From positions 3,286,001-3,350,000 of the forward strand of contig JAJGBQ010000002.1 of the NCBI GenBank assembly GCA_022457065.1: a stretch of 64,000 nucleotides of DNA, written 5' to 3'. Each line of letters opens with the position of its first letter. Within the stretch, counting starts at the first letter, position 1. The notes beneath the pieces were generated by a model. It was not told where the DNA came from, made no database searches, and saw only the letters and a list, made by a program, of their open reading frames with translations. Positions 41,605 to 54,171 of this stretch are shown here, one piece after another. The position numbers were made by a program, and so were the translations under genes. Source of the DNA: Curvularia sp. ZM96 (taxonomy: Eukaryota; Ascomycota; Dothideomycetes; Pleosporales; Pleosporaceae).

Positions 41605-42271
41605 GGTGCTGACGGTGCCTAGCTGTCGATAAGTGTTGTTGGCCGGAAGTGATGAGCTTGGTCACGGCAAGATGGGATGTTGGAAGAGGCGAGCTTTGGC
41701 TCAGATAGTGATTCAATTGAGATAGTGAGTTGAGTGTATGCGTAAACAACTGTCACCACGATTGCCGTGAGGCGTCTTGACTGTTCGGGTGTGACTGCAC
41801 TCGATAAGAGTGTGCTTGATTGAAGCGTTGTTGTTGTGCACGGATTGTGTTGGTAGAGTGTGGTGGATAATGGAGGGATTAGCCTGGCCCAGACAACCTG
41901 AAAAGTTGGAGGGGTCTTGGCAGGGTCTGTCATGACTAAGCAGGCAGAGGCAGGCAGCCATCCACGTGTGACGGTGACAGTGACTCTGCAAACGCAGGAT
42001 GCGGGGTTTGATTGCATGTTATTACTGCTATGCGAAGGCCGAAGTCGGCGATAATGATGGTGCAAACGGAAGACATGGATTTCAATTGGACATTATTATT
42101 ACTATTCGAAAGAAGTTTAACGAAAAATGCGAGCACGCCAGCACCAGCAAACGGTACTGTTATCAGACCCACAATGATCTGATAAACGTGTCTGAACGCC
42201 TCGCTAATGCTATTCTTCGTAACTCGTGTCAACCAGGGATATAATTGCGAATGCTGTGCACATGCCATTGT
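41605..42271. other. intergenic region
   Basis: Upstream region of the RRM gene and 3' flank of the hydroxylase gene. No supported gene. Confidence 0.5.
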
Positions 42272-43546
42272 TTAGTTGGTCTTGATAACCTTAGCAGGAC
42301 CCATGTCGAGTTCTGTACCAAAGACCCAATCCCAGAAGCGGCTTGTTACACCGAAGCCGTTCTGGTAGTCGGCGAAATGATGCTTGAGATGGTACTTCTT
42401 AAGCTGCTGGTAGTACGCAGGGAGCCTGGTGTCTGTTAGCGGGATGTTGATGTTAGGAGTGAATGAACGTACTTTTGGTGATGGAGGAAGTAATGCGTCA
42501 TGTCGTAGCAAGTATAGCCAAAGACGCCACCACAGTAGGCAGCCACAGCAGCATGCCAGTTCCAGAAGATGACGGCATGGGCGAAAGACCAGAATGGGGT
42601 TGCGAGCGCGACAAACAAGGTGGGCGGCATCACGAGACGGTACTTGTCCATGGGGAGGTAGTGGTGGATACCGTGGAGGAGAAAGTGCAGGGTGATTCCA
42701 ACACGGTTGTCTGGCAGGTGGCTGCTTGATGTCAGAACCAATTGAGGCTTTAGGATGAAATAATACTTACTCGTCCAAGTGGAACAGGCCCCGGTGTAGG
42801 ACATATTCAATGATGGTCCAAAACGCTAAGCCGAAGAGCCAGTAGCCCGCCAACGCAGGCGCAGACTGCAGACCACCAAACGCTACTGCAGTTCCATAGG
42901 CGATGCAAGGCCACCACAATGTGGGCACAACCCACCAAGGGGTCTTGCTCAGCGGCTCTAAGAAGTTGCCAAACAGTGGGGCAGAATCACCGCCTTTGTA
43001 ATGCCGCGGTCGATGTACTTGCTCAAGATAAAAGTCCTTGCTGAAGCCGCCGTTCCAGACTTGCATCAGCAGGGGCTTGTTGAGATCCAAGAACTTGTGC
43101 TCCTTGTAGTCTATGTTCGGGTCCGTCTCTCTTGAGAGGTCTTCTTCAGAGGACATTCCAGTCGCGGCGTACACTGGTTTGCCATTCTGCGACATACCCT
43201 TGAGCTCCTCGGCGCCAGCCTCCGAAGGCGGCAAAGGAATGATTTCTCCTGGCTTGGAACTCTTTACAGCGCCATTTATAACCGGATCAGTAGCCACGAA
43301 GCCAATGAGATTCTCCTCGAGAATCTCGTATGCGGAATCGGAATGTGCGTGCGAGATTTCATCCTTCAAAATAGCCTCGACATCCTTGCCTGCGTATTCC
43401 AGAATGAGCTCAGGGCCGCCGGGGTGGCCCTCAAGAAAGTCGGTGACGTCGTAAACTTTGGTACCGATGGTTACATAGCACGACTTCTCGGAGTTGTGCG
43501 CGCGCACCTCTGCCGTCGGAATCGTGGGGAGGGTACGGCCAGGCAT
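42272..43546 (-). CDS. SCS7: fatty acid 2-hydroxylase (Scs7-like), 3 exons
   Basis: Exons 43546-42771, 42721-42473 and 42425-42272 give 392 residues; introns are 49 and 47 nt. An N-terminal cytochrome b5 domain (HPGGPELIL with one haem His, SHAHSDSAYEIL with the other) precedes a membrane di-iron hydroxylase. The His boxes are visible: EYVLHRGLFHLD, HFLLHGIHHYLPMD, HYFLHHQK and KKYHLKHHFAD. The b5-hydroxylase fusion is the yeast Scs7/FA2H form that 2-hydroxylates the very long acyl chain of ceramide in the endoplasmic reticulum. The start is ATG at MPGRTLPTIP; open reading upstream lacks an ATG. Confidence 0.93.
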
Positions 43547-44731
43547 GGTAGCGGTCGGAGCCAGGCCTCTGCTTGTGACCGTATGCACGTGTAAAGAGTA
43601 TTGAGTGGGATTGGGCGGATGGGTCTCCGGTAGACTCTGGGGGCGAAGGATACTGGAAGGCGACGCAGGGTCTGCGGGGAAAGGGGAACTCGAGGCCGCA
43701 GATAGAAAGTGTGTCTCAGGAAGAGACTGGTAGGGAAGGAAGGAATGTATAGGGTCGGAGACTGAGCGCAGCAGTAAGTAGGAAACCTCCGGCTCAGGCA
43801 GAGAGGAATAATGTATCGGCGAAGTGAATTGTCAGGAGAGCCAAGAGATCGCTGGCCGGCCCATCTCACCACCCGCAGCTAATAGTGGCGAGACCGGCAT
43901 CCTTGTCCTTCCGCCTCCGAGATTCCGCAACCAACGTCTCAGTCGTCGAAAAGGAGATGCAATTTCGTTTTGCTCGAAAATATTGCAGCGCATTCTGATG
44001 GCCTTAGCTTCTTGCCATTGCCGTGGAATTGACAGCAAACTCTTCGCCGTGGTCGCTGAATGAGATTGTCCACCTTGCTACTCCTCCAGTACGCTCTGCG
44101 CAAGCTGTGCCTTTACCCAGTTGGCATCATGGGCCATTCTCGGCAATGGAAATGCTGAAGAGAAGGTTTTCACGGCCATATTATAATGTCGTGCGCAGGT
44201 TCTAGTATTACTGGAATTGGGCCTTGAGCCCTTGAAGGCACACCCAGTCTCCAATGCCCCACACCGCCAACGCAGGCGCCAACTCTAGTGCACCTAGCAC
44301 ATGGGCATGACAGTTTTCCAGGGTTTCCACCTCTGCGTCCTCAACTCCAGGTAGCGACAGCGAGCCGGACCGACCGTTTGAAACAGGCTGGCGTGGGCGG
44401 CCACGATAGGCTGTCGAATGCCTCAGCCTTGGTGGACCCCTTGTCTGCAATCCTGGCGGCCAGGGGCAGGCACGCCCTATGGCGTCACTGGCTGTTATCG
44501 AGTTGCAACTTCTCTTTGCCAGCAATCAGCATCAGCCAAGGTTTCAACATGTTTCTTGATTCTCCAGCCTTGTTCCCGAGTCCTTACATCTTCCGCTCCC
44601 TCTCCATCTCCCCAACATTGCCCCTCTGGTCAGTGTCCTCGGGCTCTTGCATCTTATCCCTACGCATCATTTCCTTATCACGAGTACTTGCGCTGTGACT
44701 GCGGGTTTTGAATGCGCAATCCCAGCTCACC
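43547..44731. other. divergent intergenic region
   Basis: Shared upstream region of the hydroxylase and the thaumatin-like gene. The frame at 44288-44698 lacks a convincing start and is not called. Confidence 0.5.
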
Positions 44732-45968
44732 ATGCCTACCAATAATCTCAGCAAGGGCCGTGCCCTACCTACGACGTCCCTCTCTATTACTCGCCTCTGT
44801 TCCGCATTGTTCCTACTAGGCGGGCTGCCTTTAGCACAGGGTTTACACCACATGGCAATCAAGGCGCCTCTAAAAGCCAGTCGAAGAAAGATGGATATCA
44901 CACCATTGCTAGTCACGAACCGCTGTCCTGAAAGCATCTGGCCTGGCATTTCCACTCAATCCGGCTCGGGTCCTGGGGAGAACGGCTTTGAACTGAAGCC
45001 CGGGGAGACTAAGAACCAGACAGTGTCAGAAGATTGGCAGGGCCGGATATGGGGAAGAACAAATTGCTCTTTCAACGACGACGGCTCAGCTGCAGCATCC
45101 GGACGGGGAAAAGCTTGCGCAACTGGAGACTGCAATGGTGCTTTGAACTGCAAGACGGGAGTATGTGTCACTATGGGCCATAGCAAGCCCCTGCTGACTT
45201 GTACATAGGGCGATGTTCCTGTCTCGCTCGCGGAATTCACATTGGATGCTGGTGATGGACACACATACTACGACATCTCGTTGGTCGATGGTTACAATCT
45301 CCCCATGGCAATTGTCCTCCAACCACTCGAAAATGTTACGCTAGATGATATTCCGCCTAATCTGACCAATCCATCATGCCAAGGCACAGATGGCCTTCTC
45401 GCCCCGCAAGGCTACGATCCCTACTCGGAGAATTCAGACTTCCTCAGTACAAACGCCTCTTTTCCACTTCCATTTGACCAGAGTGTGGACGGAAATAAGA
45501 TCTCCAGATGGTGTCCCTGGGACTTGCAACTGAATCCACCAGAGAAGCCTGGCGACGGTGTCTATCCCTATCCCGACGACAATATCAAGAGGCCCCTATT
45601 CAACCCTTGTTATTCCGCGTGCGCAAAATTCAATCGACCCGAGGATTGCTGTACGGGAAAATACGGCTCCCCTAGCTCGTGCCGGCCAAGCCTCTACTCT
45701 AAGAACGTAAAAAAGGTCTGCCCGGATGCTTACAGTTATGGTAAGTTACCAATGGAGTGTATGAAGTAACCTCAATTAATTCCCCTTTTTAGCTTTTGAT
45801 GACCAGACTTCGACTTTTATTATACCATCGGGCGCTGGCTTCGAAGTTGTATTTTGCCCGGGCGGCCGCTCTACGACCATCCTCACAACAAACAAAGACG
45901 AGATGCAGCAGTTAGCACAACAGGGAAGAGTCGATAAGCAAGCTCCCATGGGTCTTAAACGCTCCTAG
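44732..45968 (+). CDS. secreted thaumatin-like protein, 3 exons
   Basis: Exons 44732-45160, 45209-45740 and 45793-45968 give 378 residues. The N-terminus has a basic region and hydrophobic core (SALFLLGGLPLAQG, about 28-41), probably a signal peptide or anchor. The thaumatin fold follows: LLVTNRCPESIWPGI, GFELKPGETKNQTVSEDWQGRIWGR, a CATGDC cysteine block, then GDVPVSLAEFTLD and a Cys-rich domain (NPCYSACAKFNRPEDCC). Thaumatin-like proteins are extracellular or wall-bound and some bind or cleave beta-glucans. The third exon (FDDQTSTFIIPSGAGFEVVFCP) is the expected family C-terminus, which confirms the second splice. Confidence 0.88.
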
Positions 45969-47005
45969 AATGGCGTGGTCCGTAGGAATGTTGGACTGGA
46001 AACGTATCCACTAGACCGTGCTCTGCTGGTGGCCAGTAAGGTTACCACAGCCATTGTCTTCGTTGCACATGTTTGGTAGTGAGACTCTGTTGCAATTGAC
46101 TATTTGTAAGCTTGGGCGATGCCCATGTTGCTTCTGCCGTTCCATGCTTGGATAGTTTTATACCCTGCGTCGCAATTTGAATATATCCTTCGTCATCTTG
46201 TTGCATCGGCCCTTTTTCTACTGTCCTTAAGAGAATCAATGTGAATTGCATGCTTAGTATCACCGCGAAACACACCGTGTGGCAAAGAGTATAGAGTGCA
46301 TGTTGGATGTAAGAGGCGTACTGGATGATTATTCGATGTAGACGACTCTTGTATTATGCTTGGCATTCTTGCTTATAGAGACGGAGGGTAACGTCCGCGA
46401 CTACACAGCAACACAATGAGCATGTGTCTTTTTGATGTTTAGAGTTGTACCAATCGGATTCTGAGAAGAAACTACATATGCAGTCTGCAGTTAGTAACAA
46501 TGCAATACTCGATGCAAAAATGATCCACTACTGCGTGGGCTACAGCCATCTGGAACACTCCCATTGCAGCCCCCAACAGTCCCCACATTGTCCCATATGA
46601 CTACGTACGACACGGAGCCGCCGCGGCCGCTCTCGTTCTGTAATTCGCATTCTGCATCTGTACCGCGTGGCCTCGAGACGGCTAACGACGCCGGCCTAGC
46701 ACTACGTTTTCCGGCTGTTGTGCCCCACAACCAGCGTTCATCTAGCCACTTTGAGACCGGAGCCCTACCTCCGCATACCTAATCTGGACGACCGTCTGGT
46801 GTCATGGACTGCTCTATGTGTCTCAGCACGGCACATTATACTCCGGTCAAACCCACCGTTTGATGTTATATGTCGAAGAATCCCGTTGGTATTCTTTAAG
46901 AGAAGATCGCGTCTCCGCCGTATTACTCTCAGCCCCGGTCATTGGCGACTCTTGAGGTTGGTGGTCAGTTTGATCAGTTAGTACGGTCCCGGAGGGTGTA
47001 CAACC
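45969..47005. other. intergenic region
   Basis: About 1.0 kb between the thaumatin-like gene and the beta-mannosidase start. No supported gene. Confidence 0.5.
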
Positions 47006-49812
47006 ATGGCAACAAATACTTTCACTTCCCATCGATTGACCCATGGATGGACTTTCAAGCAGGTCGACGACGCCGAGGATGGCTGGATGCCGGTCAAGTC
47101 AGTCCCTACGAACGTCCACCTGGACTTGATGGACCATGGCAAGTATGTTTGACGTGAACGAGACAGGTTACGTTCTGCAACGACTAACCGAGTTCAGAAT
47201 TCCGGATCCTTTTCTGGGCTTCAATGAGCTTGAAGCTGAATGGGTAGCGGATAAGGCCTGGCGATACAGAGTTGAATTGCCCAACGTGCCTGGATCAGAG
47301 GAAGGAACTACGCACGTGCTTGCATTCGATGGCCTGGACACTTTTGCAACAGTCAAGCTTAACGGCACCACTATCCTTGAGAGCGACAACATGTTCATTC
47401 CACACCGTGTCGATGTCACCAAGAAGCTTGCATCCGACAAAAAGAATGTTTTGGAAATCGACTTTGCATCTGCCCGCCTCGAAGCCATCAAGATCAAGGA
47501 AAAGCACCCAGAACACAAATGGGTGGGCTTCAATGGCGACATGGCACGACTTGGAGTAAGAAAGGCTCAGTACCACTGGGGTTGGGACTGGGGCCCTATC
47601 CTTAATACCTGCGGGCCGTGGCGTGAGGTGCGACTGGAGACTTATGCAGCCAGAATCAAAGACTTGAGAATTGACTATAAACTGGACGACAGCCTGAAGA
47701 CAGTCCAGGGAACGATATCTGCAGCCATTGAGGGTACTGCCGCCGACAGCATCTGCTTCAATGTATTTGACGGAGAGACAAACGTCTTCCGAGAAGCGAC
47801 GAAGATCAACAACGGCGTGGCCAAAGTAGATTTCCATGTCAACCATCCAAAACTATGGTACCCCCACGGCTATGGTGCCCAACCTCTCTATACCGTCACT
47901 GCAACAGCCCTCGCAGATGGGGCGGAAATACATCAAACATTGCGCAGAACGGGCTTCCGCAAAGGCGAGCTTATTCAAGAGCCAGATGCTATTGGCAAAA
48001 GTTTCTATTTCAGGGTCAATGGGGTGGATGTATTCTGTGGTGGCTCGGACTGGATCCCCGCGGACTCATTTACCCCTAGAGTGACTGAGGACAAGTACCG
48101 CAAATGGCTGGAGATGATGGTGGACGGGTACCAAGTAATGATCAGGATCTGGGGCGGTGGCATCTGGGAAGAGGACATCTTCTACGACATCTGTGACGAG
48201 ATTGGTGTTCTGGTGTGGCAGGATTTCATGTTTGGCTGCGGAAACTATCCCGCTTTTCCGGACATGCTGCGATCAATCAAGGAAGAATGCAACGCCAACG
48301 TCACCCGATTACGACACCATCCCTCGATCATCATCTATGCGGGTAACAATGAGGACTATCAGGTGCAGGAGACATATGGCTTGACCTACGATTACGAGGA
48401 CAAAGACCCAGAGAACTGGCTCAAGACTGATTTCCCTGCTCGCTACATCTACGAGAAGGTAAGTGCGCGACCGATGAGGGCAGAGCCGAGTACACTAACC
48501 CAGCATGCGACCAGCTGCTCCCTGACGTTGTTGCAGCGGAAAGCCCGCATGTACCGTATCACCCGGGCTCGCCCTGGGGTGACGGGCTGCGAACCTCGAA
48601 CCCCACTGTGGGTGACATGCATCAATGGAACGGTGAGGATGCCCCATATTATGCCATGATTCAATAGGCTGACAATGCATGGTAGTGTGGCATGGGACGC
48701 AGGAAAAATACCAAATCTTCGACACCCTGGGCGGGCGCTTCAATAGCGAGTTTGGCATGGAGGCTTTCCCTCATATCGATACTATCAGATACTATTGCAC
48801 TGATCCCACGCAACTATACCCGCAAAGCCACATGATCGACTTTCACAACAAGGCCGACGGACATGAGCGACGAATTGCCACGTATCTTGTGGAGAATTTC
48901 CGCACCAAGACTGATTTGGAAGTATGTGCCGTTTTTTTCTTTTTGTTGTTCAGACGAATACCTGGTTCATGGTCGAGAAGGCGTGGTTGACCAAGTGGGC
49001 CCCCCGCAATATAGGCTGTATGAGAAATGCTAACAAAGGACGAATAGTCTTTTATCCATCTCACACAGCTCTCGCAAGCGGAAGCGCTAATGTTTGGCTA
49101 TCGAGGCTGGCGGCGGCAATGGGGGCAGAAGCGACATTGCGGCGGCGCACTGGTTTGGCAGCTCAACGACTGCTGGCCAGTCACCTCGTGGTCGATAGTC
49201 GACTACTTCCAGCGGAAGAAGCCGGCCTACTATGCGATGCGCAGGGTTCTGGCGCCCATTGCTGTCGCGGTCAAACGAGCGCACTTTGATTGGAGCGTGG
49301 TGCACGCCAGAGTGCCCAGCACCAGCGACTACGAAGTGTGGGTTGCTAGCCAGGAGCGTGAGCAAGTGACGGCAACCGTTGAACTGCGGTATATTAGTGT
49401 CAAGAGTGGGCAAGAGATTAAGGACAAGGTGGTGAAGAAGGACATCCAGCTTGTGCCAAACGGTACGACGGACGTGATGTCGGGGACGATTGACAACCGG
49501 AACGAGGAGCCGCATGTCCTAGCGGTCCGCATATGGGTCAACGGGGAGATTGTGTCTCGGGATGTGGATTGGCCGCAGCCGCTCAAGTACCTGGACTTTG
49601 AGGAGCGTGGTGTGGAGGTAATACCGCGAGGCGAGACGATTAGGGTCAGGGCCCAGAAGCCGACAAAGGGCCTTGTCTTTGAGGAGCGCTCCGGGGTGTT
49701 AGTGCACGACAGTGCCATAGACGTTGTCCCTGGCGATGAGCAGGTCATCAAAGTGAGGGGACTAGGTAAGCAGGATGCGCCGTTGAGATGGACATATCTG
49801 GGCAAAGATTAG
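47006..49812 (+). CDS. beta-mannosidase, glycoside hydrolase family 2, 5 exons
   Basis: Exons 47006-47142, 47198-48458, 48515-48632, 48686-48921 and 49048-49812 give 838 residues. Introns are 55, 56, 53 and 126 nt. The acid/base Glu431 lies in IIYAGNNE and the nucleophile Glu527 in NSEFGMEAFP, both as in GH2 beta-mannosidases; VPYHPGSPWGDG and HCGGALVWQLNDCWP are further signatures. There is no signal peptide, so an intracellular enzyme (B-type) that releases mannose from beta-manno-oligosaccharides is inferred. The start MATNTFTSHRLTHGWTFKQ is in a CCATGG context. The fourth intron was placed by continuity with SFIHLTQLSQAEALMFGYRGW. Confidence 0.93.
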
Positions 49813-51696
49813 AAGGCATGCGTTACGGATTGGGCCTGGCGGCGACGGGTAGAAACGGTGGCAAAACGGTGGGCATTGCATTTATGCAGTCTTGTGCGAA
49901 GTATGTACCACTGTATGGGGACTGCGGATACTTGAAGGCGAGAGTGATATGCATACTGGGCTAAGCCATGGCGACCAGTCCTTGGTGATTTCAGCACTAC
50001 TTCCAGACACTCGTATCTGACGAGAGCTGTACTAGCATAGCGTTCCAGTCGCTATAGGCAAGGGGAGAGAGAAAGTGAGGAAATGAATATGCGTGCTGGC
50101 GTATGTGTGAGAGAGAAAGCGGCGGCATTACAACGTTTGGTCGAGTAGAGTGTCCAACGGTGCGTCGGGTATATGTGGAGGCTGATATAGGGCCCTGTCA
50201 TGAGTTGTGCTATAGCCAGAGAGCCAGGCACAACATGGCCAAGCGGGGCTTTCCAATATGAGGGCTTGTCTATCAAAACGATGTTGAAAATTTCCCAAGA
50301 TTAATTAAATGACGAGCCAGCTAGGTACACCTCTCTCTCTCTCTGGCTGGTTACCTGCTTCTGGGGAAGGGCCAGGGGCCTGCAGGTAGAAGGATTAGCC
50401 AATCTAGCGGCATACAGCGGCAGACGAGGGCCACTGCGCACAGCAGCGAACGGCGGACGGTGTGTTGGTCGGCCCAGGCTCGATCTCGACCCGGCCGCTG
50501 GTATGCCGGCAGAAGGCAGCGGTAGCGAGACTGAAGGAGGCGGCCTGGCCCTGGGGTGGTGGGTGGAACCGTCCATCCACTGATCCATCGGCTGCTTCTG
50601 TCCCGAGACGTGTGTATGGGCACACTGTGATTACGTTTGAGGCGTCGGCACCCCTGGCGTCTTTTCCCTTCCTTGGTGTCTTCTCTTCTCACGATGCAAG
50701 CTTCGCCGTCAGATACGAGGGCATTGCCGCCGCCTCCTGCTCTTCCTTCTTTGCTGCGAGCCAGGGCGCCGTCTGCTTCAGCGTGGCGGGAAGGATGATC
50801 CGCACCGTGCTGAAACGACGTGCAGTAGTGCCGTCGCCGTCGCCGCCGCCAGAGGAGGTTCAGGTAGAGTGTGTATGTACTAGGCGTAGATGACGGTGGT
50901 GCTTGGGTCGAGTCGAGTCGATGAGCGCGCTGGCTGATGCCGGTTCGTCATCGCCCGTCAAGTCCTCCGACGCTGCACTGTGTCGACTCCTTCTGGAGCC
51001 CTTCTCGAAGGCCTGGGGAGGGCGTGGCTGGTGGGCGTCCCATGGGCAATCTCGCTTGGCTGCGCAGACGCAATCGTTCCCGTCCGCCCCGTGTCCAACG
51101 TTCGCCTCTTTTTCTCCTCCACCAGCGGAAAACCCTGCCTGCATGGGCGCAGGGATCCAAGGGGGCCGCCAGGGTTCATGGGCTATAATGCGGGGATTAT
51201 GCCTCTGCTCTGGCTCTTGATCATTCCGGCCCTATGAGCTCCGCTGCCTGCCGCAAACTACACCCACCCTCACGCGCATCCCGCTCCATCATGACGGTGC
51301 ACGCCTGAGCTCCGTCAGATGCTACCCTCGCTGTAATTTTGCATACGCCCAGCTTGCCATGCGCCGCCCAAGGCTGCTGCCATACGCTTCCCCCATCGTC
51401 TCTGGTATATCAACAACCCCGGCTTCAACGCCCTCCTAGTCCCACTCGAGCTATATTGCTTCTCGGCATACCGACTGGTACTCATCCTCCGTACCATCCT
51501 TTGGCCTGCCGTACTCGTATTCAGAGACGCGACATACTATTTGACTGTCCCTACACCTCGACCTGGTGCCTGGCTCCTGGCTTGACAGCCACTTGACGCG
51601 TGCATTTTTTGCCACGCTCTTCGTGTCCTCCTCTTGCTTGTCCCTGTGGTCCCTAGCGACCCGACCCGCCAAGCTACCCTCCGCACCATCGTCACT
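49813..51696. other. intergenic region
   Basis: About 1.9 kb, mostly the upstream region of the zinc-cluster factor. Contains a (CT)7 run at 50331-50344. Open frames on both strands at 50.4-51.2 kb overlap each other and look like chance frames in GC-rich DNA. Confidence 0.5.
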
Positions 51697-54171
51697 ATGT
51701 TTCATACATTCCAGTCGTCCGTGGGGGTCCGCTCGCCTGGTGCAGACAGCGACAGCCCAGGAAAACCAACACGGCCCCCAGGATCACGCCGCATTTCTAC
51801 TAGCAACGCCTGTGTCGAATGCCGAAGACGCAAGATTCGCTGCGATGGTCTACAGCCATGTGGCCAGTGCCAGTGGTACCAGCACCCAGAAGCGTGCGGC
51901 TACTCAAAACCTGCACAGAGAGTGGTACCCAGCAGAAAGTGAGTATCCAAGACCCCCTTTTCTTGAGTGTGTCATACTGACTAAATTCGGCAGGCTGGTC
52001 GACAAACTCTCTAACAACATTGAACAGTACAAGAGTGTCCTGACCAAGCTCTATGGAGTAAAGAGCCTCGAGTCATTGGCTGACCTTCCCCGTGAAGAGC
52101 TGCTGCAACTGGCTCTGTCTTCGGGAGGGACCAACTCAACAACATCACCATCAGCAGTAACCACATCCGCAACAGAATCACAGGCCTTGTCTGACGCTCC
52201 AGCTGGCTCTGACGGGCCTGAGAGTCTGGAGGCGCTTGAACAAGCTCCACCCGAAGATCCGTACTGGGACGAAGCACGCAAACACCAGCTTCGCGTCCAA
52301 GGCATTTCCGACGATGTGAACGGTCTGTCCATGTCGGTCGACCGGCTTTCATCCTACGTTGGCATTTCTTCCGTTACCGCAGCACTCAAGGTCATTGTAC
52401 GATGCGATCCCCAGACGCGATCGCTCATCTCCTACAACCAGCAGGAGACGGCACTCCCCAGCCGTGCAGGTTCTCCCAAGCCGGGACTCACAGACAACCG
52501 GCCAGATGCCTTGCCGTCTGTTGAAGAGGGCCAAAAGCTGATCAAAATCTATTTCGATCGTGTACACCCCTTCTTTCCGATGATCGACGAGGCCAAATTT
52601 TGGTCTTGCTTTCTGTATGGCAACCGCAAGGACCCGGCGTGGCTGGCACTTCTGAACATGGTCTTCGCGCTCGGGTCACTTGCATCGTCTGGTGCAGACA
52701 ACGAGGCACACTATGTCTACTTCAACCGATCTCGACGGCATTTGTCTCTAGAGTCGTTTGGAAGCGGCAATCTGGAAGTGCTTCAGGCCTTGGCCATCAT
52801 GGGTGGATATTACATGCACTATCTCAATCGGCCCAATGAGGCACATTCGCTCATGGGAGCCACGCTTCGCATGGCTACGGCTCTAGGACTACACCGCGAG
52901 TATTCCGAACGAAGTGATGCAGGTAGACAACCTGGGACATCGGGAGAGGAAAGCTCCATTTCCCCTGAGATGAGGAGGCGCATCTGGTGGAGCCTTTTTT
53001 GTCTCGACTCTTGGGCATCAACCACAACAGGTCGGCCTTCGCTCGGGAGGATGGGTCCTTCTATTACTGTCCTGAGACCTGGGACAACTGCCAATAGTGT
53101 AAGAATCAACCCCTTGCTCAAACCGTTATCTGCTAACCAATCTGCTTTCAGACCCAGACGATGCCACCACCCAACAGCCCTCAGTATCTCGAACAACTGA
53201 AGATTCTTCCTTTGGTCCATGCTTCTGCGTTTTGCCAGATCGCTACTAGAATACAGGATCGGCTTGTCGAGTGCCCGAACCTGTCTGCTGCAGAGACAGC
53301 AAGTTACGATGCCCAATTGGTCAAGTGGCATGATGAGCTGCCTCTAATCCTTTCCAATCTCAACGAGCCGTGTCCGGAATTCCTGCGTCGGACCCGACTG
53401 GTTATGAAGTGGCGCTTCCAAAACATCCGTATCGTCCTTCATCGACCCTTTCTGCTCACCGCAGCACTTCGACGCGCACCATGGGCTGCCTTGAGCGCAG
53501 AGGAGAAGGTCGCTGTCAGAAAATGTCGACACATTGCTTTGACGACGATTGAAGACATCAGCCGAGAGTGTATGCCCGATCTGATATGCTGTTGGAATGC
53601 AGTCTGGTTCTGCTTCCAGGCTTGCATGGTTCCGCTCGTATCCCTCTTCAGCGACGCAAGTGTGCCCGAGGAGACAGAGAAATGGAAATCTAGAATTGAA
53701 ACGGCACTGGCCTTTTTCGAGCAGGTCAAAGACTGGAGCATTGCCGCCAAGCGGAGTGGTGATGTTGTTACACGACTCTATGCGGCATACAAGACCCATG
53801 CTTCGACGGCATCTCATCAGCCTCAGCCCCAGGTGCCGCGAATGTCATATTCGCAGCCACAGGGTCATCCCCAGATGTATGCCCACTTTGGCGTTGCGGC
53901 AACGCAGGCACCCTCGATGCTTAATACCGATGCCGCCACCTACACACAACAGCATGCCGCGGCGTTTAGCCACTTCAACCCTGCAACCCCGACCTGGTCC
54001 AACGTGAGAAACGATCCAACCATCCTAAACAACTTCTGGGATGACATGATGTGGGACACGAATATCCCGGACATGCTCGAGACGCCGTTTGGACTGGGCA
54101 ACGAATACGATTATGCGAATGCCGTGCAGGAGCCTGAATCGGGCGGGCCCTGCTGGATGAATGGCCACTAG
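51697..54171 (+). CDS. Zn2Cys6 fungal transcription factor, 3 exons
   Basis: Exons 51697-51938, 51994-53098 and 53152-54171 give 788 residues; introns are 55 and 53 nt. The zinc cluster is C39-x2-C42-x6-C49-x5-C55-x2-C58-x8-C67 (ACVECRRRKIRCDG...), followed by a basic linker and a short coiled segment (LVDKLSNNIEQYKSVLTKLY). The middle-homology (fungal_trans) domain spans about 290-560, including YFDRVHPFFPMIDEAKFW and MRRRIWWSLFCLDSW. The C-terminus is Gln/Pro/Asn-rich and acidic, a likely activation region. It follows the beta-mannosidase gene on the same strand 1.9 kb away; a regulatory link is possible but untested. The specific regulator type is not assigned. Confidence 0.9.

Noticed and set aside
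44288..44698. 136-codon frame upstream of the thaumatin-like gene
   Set aside because: No ATG-based start and no motif; it is in the promoter of the thaumatin-like gene.
50462..51188. Several overlapping frames on both strands
   Set aside because: GC-rich mutual shadows upstream of the zinc-cluster factor; none resembles a protein family.
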